Positions 53,208 through 61,283 of a stretch of 64,000 nucleotides of DNA are shown here, piece after piece; the stretch's first letter is position 1; each line of letters opens with the position of its first letter. The stretch comes from Cupriavidus sp. AU9028 (GTDB taxonomy: Bacteria; Pseudomonadota; Gammaproteobacteria; Burkholderiales; Burkholderiaceae): contig NZ_JAIMCG010000010.1 in the NCBI RefSeq assembly GCF_019795295.1, forward strand, positions 1 through 64,000, read 5' to 3'. Both the position numbers and the translations under genes were made by a program. The notes under the pieces are model-generated. The model was not told the DNA's origin. It saw only the letters and a list, made by a program, of their open reading frames with translations, and ran no database searches.

Positions 53208-56200
53208 ATGTACGGGTCGTTTCGGGCCGCTTTTGCGGCCCGGTGTGTCCTTGCGCGCCTGCGCAAGGCGGGGGGAGCCGCGCGCAGCCATTTCGTCGCG
53301 GGAATGCTGGCGCTGGCATCGCCGGCGGTGCTGGGTGCCGATCTGGTGCTCAACCACACCGATTCGCCGGATCCGTTGCCGGCGGGTGGCGTCGTCACCT
53401 ATACGCTGCGGGTCGACAACAATTCCCCGGGAGAAACGGCCACCAATGTCGTCCTGACCGATACGCTGCCAGCCGGCGTGGACTTCATCGAGGCAGTGCC
53501 GACGCAGGGAAGCTGTTCGGCGCCGTCAGGCGGCAGCTTCAGTTGCCAGCTCGGTTCGATCGCCGGTCTGGCGCAGGCGTCCGTGGCGGTGCGTGTGCGC
53601 ACCGTCGTCAGCGGAACCATCGTCAACGCCGGCTCGGTATCCGCCAGCGAAGCGGATCCGGACGGTGCGAACAACGCCGCCAACCAGACCACCACGGTGA
53701 CCCGCGGGGCCAATCTCGGCATCGCGCTGACGTCCTCCGCGGCGTCGGTCCAGTCCGGCGGCAGGCTCCGATACGCCATCACGGTGACCAACGCCGGCCC
53801 CGACGCGGCCACCGATGTGCGTGCTGTCGCCACGCTACCGCCGGGATACATCGCCACCTCGATTCCTGCCGGTTGTACCCAGACAGGCATGTCGGTGCGT
53901 TGCGACCTGACCGGCAGCATCGCCAACGGCGGCCAGCGCAGCCTCGGCGAGATCGATGGCGTGGTGTCGGCCGGTTCCGGTTCCAGCCTGACCACCGCAG
54001 CCGCGGTGTCGGTGGTGTCGCCGTCGGCGCCGCAGGACCCGATCAGCGAAAACAACTCGGCGACGGCCACCACGAGCGTGGCGGTGGGCAGCGATACCAG
54101 GCTCGTCAAGACCGCCAGCGTCTCCACCCCGGTCATCGTCGGTACCGACTTCACCTACCGGCTGGCCACCTCGTACACCGGCGACGCGCCGCAGAACCTG
54201 ACCGTCAGCGATACGCTGCCGGCGCAGATCGTGCCGCAGAGCAGCGCCCCCTTTGTCTCGAACGGCTGGAGCTGCACGATCGCCGGTCAGGCGGTGAACT
54301 GCACTCGCGCCGCCGGCGGCAGTGCTCCGGGTGCCAACATCGATATTGGCGACATCGTCATCCCGGTGCGCGCGGCGTCCTCGGCCGTGCTGGTTACCAA
54401 TACCGCGACCATCAACGCATCCACGCCGGACCCGGATCCGTCCAACAACACCGGACAGGTGTCCTTTACGGTGACCGATCCGTCGGCGGATCTGCAGGCG
54501 TCCAAATCCGGCCCCAACCCGGCGCTGGTGACGACCGGATCCACCTGGGACTGGTCGATCCGGCTGCGCAACCTTGGCCCGAGCCAGCTGGTGGGTACCG
54601 CGCGCATGGTGGATACGCTGCCGGTCGGCATCCGCGTCACGCAGGTCACCGTGCCGAACGGCTGGAGCTGCCTGCCGGCGGCCCCGTTCGACACCACGGC
54701 CAGCGCCCGGACCATGACCTGCACGCGCGAATACACCAGCGCAGCGCCGCTTGCGTCGGGCGCGCAGGCTCCGCTGCTGACGTATCGAGCCCAGGCCCTG
54801 GCCGACGGCAACTTCTCGAACACCATGTGCGTGTCGGCCGTGGCGTCTGCCAGCGGCACGCCCGCGAGCGACACCAATGGCGACAACGACTGCGCGTCGC
54901 ACGGCGTGTCCTCGCAGCCGTCGGCCGATTCGGCCGACCTGCGCGTCATCAAGACGGCCAACCCGGGCACGGTGCCCGCCGGCGAGGTGCTCACCTATTC
55001 GATCGAGGTCGTCAACGCCGGCCCGTCGGCGTCCACCAACGTCACCCTGCGCGATGCGCTGGGCGTGCTGATCAACAATGGCAAGGGCGCTACCGGTGCC
55101 GGCTTCATCGATGCGACGGTCAACAGCGGTGCGGCCAGCGGCGGCGCTTGTACCGACAGCGCCGGTGGCACCGGCGTGCGCAATCTCAGCTGTACGTTCA
55201 CCCGGATTCCCGTCTGTACTGCCGGCACCGACTGCCCGGTGGTGACGGTGCGCGTACGGCCTGGCGGCAACGGGGGCAACCGCACCAATAGCGCGACCGC
55301 ATTGTCGGACGAGGTTGCCGACCCCGACTACGACAACAACACTGGCTCGGTCACCACGAACGTCGATGCCCGCGCCGACATCACGATGGAGAAGAGCGCG
55401 ACGCCGCCCACCGTGCCGGCGGGCCAGAACCTGACCTACGTGCTGACGGCGCGCAACGCGGGTCCTAGCGCGGCCGCCAACGTGCAGGCGGTCGACACGC
55501 TGCCGCTGGGCGTCTATTTCGTCAGCGCGACGGCCGCCGGCGGCGGCAACTGTTCGTCCACCCTCAGCCCGGGCCAGGTGACGACGGCCGGATCGCGAAC
55601 CGTGACCTGTACCTGGCCTGAAGTCGGCAATGCGGGCCAGCAGAGCGCCACGATCGTGGTGCGGCCTGGCACCGCGCTGCGCAACACCAGCGTGCGCAAC
55701 GACGTGGCGGCGACCACGGCGACCATCGAGACCGACACGACCAACAACAGCGCCTTCGTGCTCGCCAACGTCTCCAATCCGGCAATCGACCTGCTGGTCA
55801 ACAAGAGCGACAGCGTCGATCCGGTGGCGATCGGCGATGAGGTGGTCTATTCCGTCGTTGTCACCAACAACGGGCCGTCGCACGCGGAAAACGTGCAGGT
55901 CAAGGACACCCTGCCGCCCACCCGGCTGCGCTTCCTCGGCATGACGGCCCCGTCTGGCGCCACTTGCACGACGCCGGCCATCAACAGCATCGGGGGCGAT
56001 ATCGACTGTTCGCTCGGCATGATGCCGGCCGGTACCTCGCAGACGCTGCTGGTGCGGATGCAGGGCGAAAGCAAGGGCACCGCCACCAACTCCGTCGCGC
56101 TCAACTCGAGCGAGATCGCGGCCGGCGCGGACGTCAACGCAGGCAACAACTCGACCATCGAGACCACCTCGGTGCGGACCAAGGCCGATCTGCTGGTCGT

Positions 56201-59200
56201 CTCGAAGACGGCCAGCGTGCCGACGGCCGACCTGCTGCGCGAGTTCACCTGGACGGTACAGGTGCACAACAACGGCCCCACCGAAGGCGACAACGTGCGG
56301 CTGTCCGACACGCTGCCGGCCAATATGGTGCTGGCCGGGGTGCCGGTCGCCACGGTGGTCACCGGCAGCGCGGGCGGGCTCAGCTGTACCGGCGCGGCCG
56401 GCGGCAACAGCGTGCAGTGCTCCTTCGGCACGGTTTCGGCCAATGCGACGATTTCGGTCGCCATTCCGGTCAAGGTGACCGCCGTGACCACCGCCGCGCC
56501 GCAAGTCTTCAGCAACAGTGCGAGGGTCACGACCGATTCCAAGGACGAGGACCCGTCCAACGACACCAGCAGCGGCACCGTGACGGTCCGCTCGTCGTCG
56601 ATCGCGGGCAGTGTCTACGTCGATGCCAACGACAATGGCGTGCGCGAGGCCGGTGAAATCGGACTGGCGGGCATCGGCATGACGCTGACGGGCACGGCGT
56701 TCGACGGCTCCGCAGTCAATGCCACCACCACGACCGATGCCAGCGGCAACTGGCGCTTCGAGCGGCTGCCGGAGGGCACGTACCGCGTGGCCGAGGGTCC
56801 GGTCAACAACCCCGCCTATGCAGACGGCCGCGAAACGCCGGGCAGCGCGGGCGGCAGCGCCGCCAGCAACGATGTCATCGACGGCATCGCACTGGCGGGC
56901 GGCACCGCCGCGACCGGCTACCTGTTCGGCGAAATCCAGGCCGGCGGTATCAGCGGCCGGGTCTACTACGACCGCGACGCGGACGGCGTGCTGGACGGCG
57001 GCGAGACCGGCATCGCCGGCGTGACGCTGACGCTTGCGGGCACCGACAACCTCGGGGCGCCGGTCAGCCAGACCACGGTCACCGATGCGAACGGCGCGTA
57101 CGCGTTCACTGGCCTGCGCCCCGGCACCTACACGGTCACGCAGACGCAGCCGGCCGCCTATCTGCCTGGCCGCACGACCGCTGGCGCCGGCAGCAACGGC
57201 TCCAGCGGCGGCACGGTCAGCGGTGGCCCCGCAGGCAATGTCGTGCAGGCGATCGGCCTGACGCTGAACGGCAGCGTGTCCAACGTCAACTTCGGCGAAG
57301 TCCGCGCAGCCAGGATCGACGGCGCCGCCTATATCGACAGCAATGGCGACGCGATTCGCCAGCCTGGCGAGACCTTCGGCCTGCCCAACGTGCGCGTCGC
57401 ACTGAGCGGGACCGACGACCTGGGTGCCGCGGTCAACCTGACGGCGACCACCAACGCGACCGGTGGCTACAGCTTCACCGACCTGCGCCCGGGCACCTAT
57501 ACCGTGACCGAAACGCGGCCCGCCGAAATTGGCGCGACCGGCACGCAGGTCGGCACGGGTGCCGCGACGGCGGGCACCGGCAGCACCAATGCGACAACCC
57601 AGGTCATCAGCGGCATCGGGCTGGTGTCCGAGAGCCATGCGGTGAACTACAACTTCGGCCACCAGGGCGATACGCAGCTGACCGGGTCGGTCTACGTCGA
57701 CCTGAACAACAACGGCCAGCGCGACGCCGGCGAGCCGGGCATCGGCGGCATCGCCGTTTCGCTCGCCGGCAACACGGCGGCCGGCGTGGCGGTCTGCTCG
57801 GTGTATCCCTGCGCGACCGTCACCGACGCCAACGGCAACTACACCTTCGGCAATCTTCCCGCCAGCGACGGCAGCGGCTATGCGGTGCGCGAGCGCGATG
57901 CCGCCGGCAATCCCTCGCCGCTGCTGGCCGCCTACGGCGATGGCACCGACCGTGCCGGCCGCGTTGCCGGAGTGGCCGTGGGCAATGCCGGCAATGACGT
58001 CATCAATGGCGTGGTCATCCGCCAGAACCAGCTCGGCGCCGGCTACGACTTCGGCGAGATCGCGGCGAGCCTGTCCGGCTCGGTCCACCTGGACGATGAC
58101 AACGACGGCGTCAGGGATGGCGGCGAGCAAGGCGTGGCGGGCGTCACCGTGCGGCTGAGCGGCAATACCTCGACCGGGGTGGACGTCTGCACCATGGTCA
58201 GCTGCACCAGGACCACCGGCGCGGACGGCAATTTCCGCTTCGAGGGCTTGCCAGCCGGCACCTACAACCTGGTGGAGACCCATCCGCCGCAGTACGGCGA
58301 CGGCAAGGAGGGCGCGGGAACCCCGCCCGGAACGGTCGACAACAACACCTTCGACGACACGCCGGCCGCCAATACGATCGGCAATATCACGCTGACTCCG
58401 GGGCAGGCCGGCAGCAACTACACGTTCGGCGAGCGGCTGGGCAGGCTGGGCGGCTCGGTCTTCATCGACCTGAACAACAACGGCGTGCGCGACAGCGGCG
58501 AGGGCGGCATCGCCGGCGTGCAGATCCGCCTGAGCGGCACCGATGCGACTGGCGTGGCCGTGGCCCGCACGGCCACCACCGATGCCGACGGCAACTATCT
58601 GTTCGCTGGGCTGGCGCGTTCCGGCTCGGCAGGCTACCAACTGGAGGAAGCGCAGCCGGCCTCCTATCTGGACGGCCGTACCACCGCTGGCCGGCTTGGC
58701 GGCGCGGCGTGCGGCGCCTGCTGGACCACGGTGCCGAACCAGGTCAAGGACGTCAGCCGGATCGGCAATATCGTGTTCGATCCGCTGCAGGTTGGCACCG
58801 ACTTCAACTTCGGTGAAATCGGCGGTGCCAGCATCGCCGGCAAGAGCTGGTTCGATGACAACGGCAACCGGGTGCAGGACGAGGGCGAAGGCCCGATCGC
58901 CGGCATCGCGGTCACGCTCGCCGGTACCGACGACCTCGGTCAACCGGTCAGCCGCAGCACGGAAACCGCCGCGGACGGCAGCTATCGCTTCGACGGGCTG
59001 CGGCCCAGCGATGCCGCTGGCTATACGCTGACCCAGACGCAGCCCGCCAGCTATATCGACGGCGGCAGCGTGGTGGGCAGCCACGGCGGTACGGCGGGTA
59101 CCAACCAGATTGCCGCAATCCGCCTGGGCAGCGGCGTGTCGGCGACCGGCTACGACTTCCCGGAGCGGGCCGGCGGCCTGGCCGGTTCCGTCTATGTCGA

Positions 59201-61283
59201 TGTCAATGCAAACGGGCGCCGCGACAGTGGCGAGCCGGGCATTGCCGGTGTCACCGTCGCGCTCTCCGGTCCGGTGAACCGGACCGCGGTGACCGACGGG
59301 GAAGGCCGCTACCGCTTCAACGACTTGCCGGCGGGTACCTACACCCTTGCCGAGCAGCCCGGCCCGGCTCTGGCCATTTACAAGGATGGTCTGGAGACGG
59401 TTGGCAGCGCAGGGGGCACCGCGGGCAACGACATGATCTCCGGCATCGTGCTGAACGCCGGCGTGCCCGCCACCGGCTATGACTTCGGCGAGCTGGCAGG
59501 CGACAAGGGCAAGATCACCGGCCAGGTGTGGCTGAACAACCCGGGCGGATCGCGCGAGGTGCGCGACGGCGACGAGCCGCCGCTGGGCGGCTGGCGCGCG
59601 GTCCTGTACAAGGCTGGCGTGCCGGTGGACTCGGTCGCGCCTGCCTTTACCGACGCCGCCGGCCGTTACACGATCGACAACGTGCCGGCGGGCGAGGGTT
59701 ACGAGCTGCGCTTCTACAACCCCGGCGGTGCGCTGTACGGCTATCCGGTACCGAATGCGTCCAATGGCCTGGTGTGCCCGCCGCAGAACGGCGACCCGCG
59801 CTGCGGCACGGGCGGACGGCGCGATGTCGCCGCCATCTACGACATCACGGTCGGCTCCGGCGCGACGGTGGTCGAGGAGAACCTGCCGGTGGATCCGACC
59901 GGCGTGGTCTACGACTCGGTCAGCCGCAACCCGGTGCGCGGCGCCGTGGTGACGCTGCTCGGCCCGGACGGCTCGCCCGTGCGCCCCGAGTGGGTCGTGG
60001 GCGGTGCGCCGAACGTCGAGCAGACCACTGGCGAGGACGGCTTCTACCAGTTCCTGCTGACCTCGCAGGCACCGGCCGGTACCTACAGCCTGCGGGTGGT
60101 GCAGCCCGCGGCCTACCTGCCGCCGCCTTCGGGCATGTTGCCCCCGGCTGCCGGCGTGCTGCCGGCCAGTGGCGGCGGGCTGCTGCACGTGGTGCCGGCG
60201 CCCGGCGTGCCGCGCGGCAACGACAGCGTGCTGTGGTACAGCGCCTTCGCCTTCGGCGCGGTGCCGGCGCAGATCGCGCATAACCATATCCCGCTCGATC
60301 CGGTGCTCGGCGGCGCGCTGCGCGTGGTCAAGACCACGCCGATGCTCAACGTCATGCGCGGCTCGCTGGTGCCGTACACCATCACAGTGACCAACACGCT
60401 GAACGCGCCGTTGACGGGCATCGCGGTGCGCGATGTGCTGCCCCCCGGCTTCAAGTACCGCCAGGGCTCCGGCTCGATCAACGGGACGGGATCGGAGCCG
60501 CGCGCCAACGGCCGCGAGATGACCTGGCCGGTCCAGACCTTCGCCGCGGGCGAAACCAAGACGTACCGGCTGGTGCTGGTGATCGGCACCGGCGTGAGCG
60601 AGGGCGAATACACCAACCAGGCCTATGCGCTGAACGCGGTGGCCAACCTGCAGGCCTCCAACACCGGCTCGGCGACCGTGCGCATCGTGCCGGACTCGGT
60701 GTTCGACTGCACCGACATCATCGGCAAGGTGTTCGACGACCGCAATGCCAATGGCTACCAGGACGACGGCGAGCCGGGGCTGCCCAATGCGCGCGTGGTC
60801 ACGGTGCGCGGCCTGCTGGTGACCAGCGATGCGCAGGGACGCTTCCACGTGCCGTGCGCGGACATCCCGCAGGCGGACCGCGGCTCCAACTTCGTGATGA
60901 AGCTCGATGAGCGGACGCTGCCCTCGGGCTATCGCGTGACGACCGAGAACCCGCGCGTGGTGCGGGCCACGCGAGGAAAGATGGTCAAGCTCGATTTCGG
61001 CGCGGCGATCCATCGCGTGGTGCGCGTGGAAGTCGATGCCCAGGCGTTCGTCGAGCAGGGGTCGGAACTGCGGCCCGAATGGCAGCGCGAACTCGCGCGG
61101 CTGCTGCCGGTGCTCGACGCCGGCGTCTCGGTGGTCCACCTGTCGTACCGCGGCAAATCCGGGGAAACGGGATGGGCGGACAGACGATTGTCCTACCTGA
61201 CCGATGCCTTGCGGCGACTGTGGGCGGAGTCCTCCAACCGCTACCCCCTGCAAATCGAAACCGAGTACGTCGAGGTCCGATAA
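53208..61283 (+). CDS. Giant secreted DUF11/SdrD-B multidomain surface protein, 2691 residues
   Basis: The protein has an extended leader (about 43 residues, LALASPAVLGA). Eight DUF11 domains follow, starting near residues 45, 168, 295, 427, 577, 723, 860 and 993, each with a PAG(x)VTYTLxVxNxGP core and a TDTLPAG strand. Eight SdrD-B-like domains follow near 1132, 1246, 1368, 1489, 1621, 1745, 1875 and 1989. Each carries an acidic loop of the form DANDNGVREAGE that could bind calcium, then two more variant domains near 2101 and 2231, a ninth DUF11 near 2369 and an SdrD-like one near 2503. The last 87 residues (RPEWQRELARLLPVLDAGV, ADRRLSYLTDALRRLW) resemble a decayed OmpA-like domain. No LPXTG, autotransporter barrel or T1SS signal is seen. 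Its TAA overlaps the next start codon. Confidence 0.85.
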   Translation: MYGSFRAAFAARCVLARLRKAGGAARSHFVAGMLALASPAVLGADLVLNHTDSPDPLPAGGVVTYTLRVDNNSPGETATNVVLTDTLPAGVDFIEAVPTQGSCSAPSGGSFSCQLGSIAGLAQASVAVRVRTVVSGTIVNAGSVSASEADPDGANNAANQTTTVTRGANLGIALTSSAASVQSGGRLRYAITVTNAGPDAATDVRAVATLPPGYIATSIPAGCTQTGMSVRCDLTGSIANGGQRSLGEIDGVVSAGSGSSLTTAAAVSVVSPSAPQDPISENNSATATTSVAVGSDTRLVKTASVSTPVIVGTDFTYRLATSYTGDAPQNLTVSDTLPAQIVPQSSAPFVSNGWSCTIAGQAVNCTRAAGGSAPGANIDIGDIVIPVRAASSAVLVTNTATINASTPDPDPSNNTGQVSFTVTDPSADLQASKSGPNPALVTTGSTWDWSIRLRNLGPSQLVGTARMVDTLPVGIRVTQVTVPNGWSCLPAAPFDTTASARTMTCTREYTSAAPLASGAQAPLLTYRAQALADGNFSNTMCVSAVASASGTPASDTNGDNDCASHGVSSQPSADSADLRVIKTANPGTVPAGEVLTYSIEVVNAGPSASTNVTLRDALGVLINNGKGATGAGFIDATVNSGAASGGACTDSAGGTGVRNLSCTFTRIPVCTAGTDCPVVTVRVRPGGNGGNRTNSATALSDEVADPDYDNNTGSVTTNVDARADITMEKSATPPTVPAGQNLTYVLTARNAGPSAAANVQAVDTLPLGVYFVSATAAGGGNCSSTLSPGQVTTAGSRTVTCTWPEVGNAGQQSATIVVRPGTALRNTSVRNDVAATTATIETDTTNNSAFVLANVSNPAIDLLVNKSDSVDPVAIGDEVVYSVVVTNNGPSHAENVQVKDTLPPTRLRFLGMTAPSGATCTTPAINSIGGDIDCSLGMMPAGTSQTLLVRMQGESKGTATNSVALNSSEIAAGADVNAGNNSTIETTSVRTKADLLVVSKTASVPTADLLREFTWTVQVHNNGPTEGDNVRLSDTLPANMVLAGVPVATVVTGSAGGLSCTGAAGGNSVQCSFGTVSANATISVAIPVKVTAVTTAAPQVFSNSARVTTDSKDEDPSNDTSSGTVTVRSSSIAGSVYVDANDNGVREAGEIGLAGIGMTLTGTAFDGSAVNATTTTDASGNWRFERLPEGTYRVAEGPVNNPAYADGRETPGSAGGSAASNDVIDGIALAGGTAATGYLFGEIQAGGISGRVYYDRDADGVLDGGETGIAGVTLTLAGTDNLGAPVSQTTVTDANGAYAFTGLRPGTYTVTQTQPAAYLPGRTTAGAGSNGSSGGTVSGGPAGNVVQAIGLTLNGSVSNVNFGEVRAARIDGAAYIDSNGDAIRQPGETFGLPNVRVALSGTDDLGAAVNLTATTNATGGYSFTDLRPGTYTVTETRPAEIGATGTQVGTGAATAGTGSTNATTQVISGIGLVSESHAVNYNFGHQGDTQLTGSVYVDLNNNGQRDAGEPGIGGIAVSLAGNTAAGVAVCSVYPCATVTDANGNYTFGNLPASDGSGYAVRERDAAGNPSPLLAAYGDGTDRAGRVAGVAVGNAGNDVINGVVIRQNQLGAGYDFGEIAASLSGSVHLDDDNDGVRDGGEQGVAGVTVRLSGNTSTGVDVCTMVSCTRTTGADGNFRFEGLPAGTYNLVETHPPQYGDGKEGAGTPPGTVDNNTFDDTPAANTIGNITLTPGQAGSNYTFGERLGRLGGSVFIDLNNNGVRDSGEGGIAGVQIRLSGTDATGVAVARTATTDADGNYLFAGLARSGSAGYQLEEAQPASYLDGRTTAGRLGGAACGACWTTVPNQVKDVSRIGNIVFDPLQVGTDFNFGEIGGASIAGKSWFDDNGNRVQDEGEGPIAGIAVTLAGTDDLGQPVSRSTETAADGSYRFDGLRPSDAAGYTLTQTQPASYIDGGSVVGSHGGTAGTNQIAAIRLGSGVSATGYDFPERAGGLAGSVYVDVNANGRRDSGEPGIAGVTVALSGPVNRTAVTDGEGRYRFNDLPAGTYTLAEQPGPALAIYKDGLETVGSAGGTAGNDMISGIVLNAGVPATGYDFGELAGDKGKITGQVWLNNPGGSREVRDGDEPPLGGWRAVLYKAGVPVDSVAPAFTDAAGRYTIDNVPAGEGYELRFYNPGGALYGYPVPNASNGLVCPPQNGDPRCGTGGRRDVAAIYDITVGSGATVVEENLPVDPTGVVYDSVSRNPVRGAVVTLLGPDGSPVRPEWVVGGAPNVEQTTGEDGFYQFLLTSQAPAGTYSLRVVQPAAYLPPPSGMLPPAAGVLPASGGGLLHVVPAPGVPRGNDSVLWYSAFAFGAVPAQIAHNHIPLDPVLGGALRVVKTTPMLNVMRGSLVPYTITVTNTLNAPLTGIAVRDVLPPGFKYRQGSGSINGTGSEPRANGREMTWPVQTFAAGETKTYRLVLVIGTGVSEGEYTNQAYALNAVANLQASNTGSATVRIVPDSVFDCTDIIGKVFDDRNANGYQDDGEPGLPNARVVTVRGLLVTSDAQGRFHVPCADIPQADRGSNFVMKLDERTLPSGYRVTTENPRVVRATRGKMVKLDFGAAIHRVVRVEVDAQAFVEQGSELRPEWQRELARLLPVLDAGVSVVHLSYRGKSGETGWADRRLSYLTDALRRLWAESSNRYPLQIETEYVEVR

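Noticed and set aside
56600-59510. Repeated DNA in the giant gene considered as CRISPR or a minisatellite
   Set aside because: The repetition is at protein level with diverged codons in units of about 110-130 residues. There are no short identical repeats with unique spacers.
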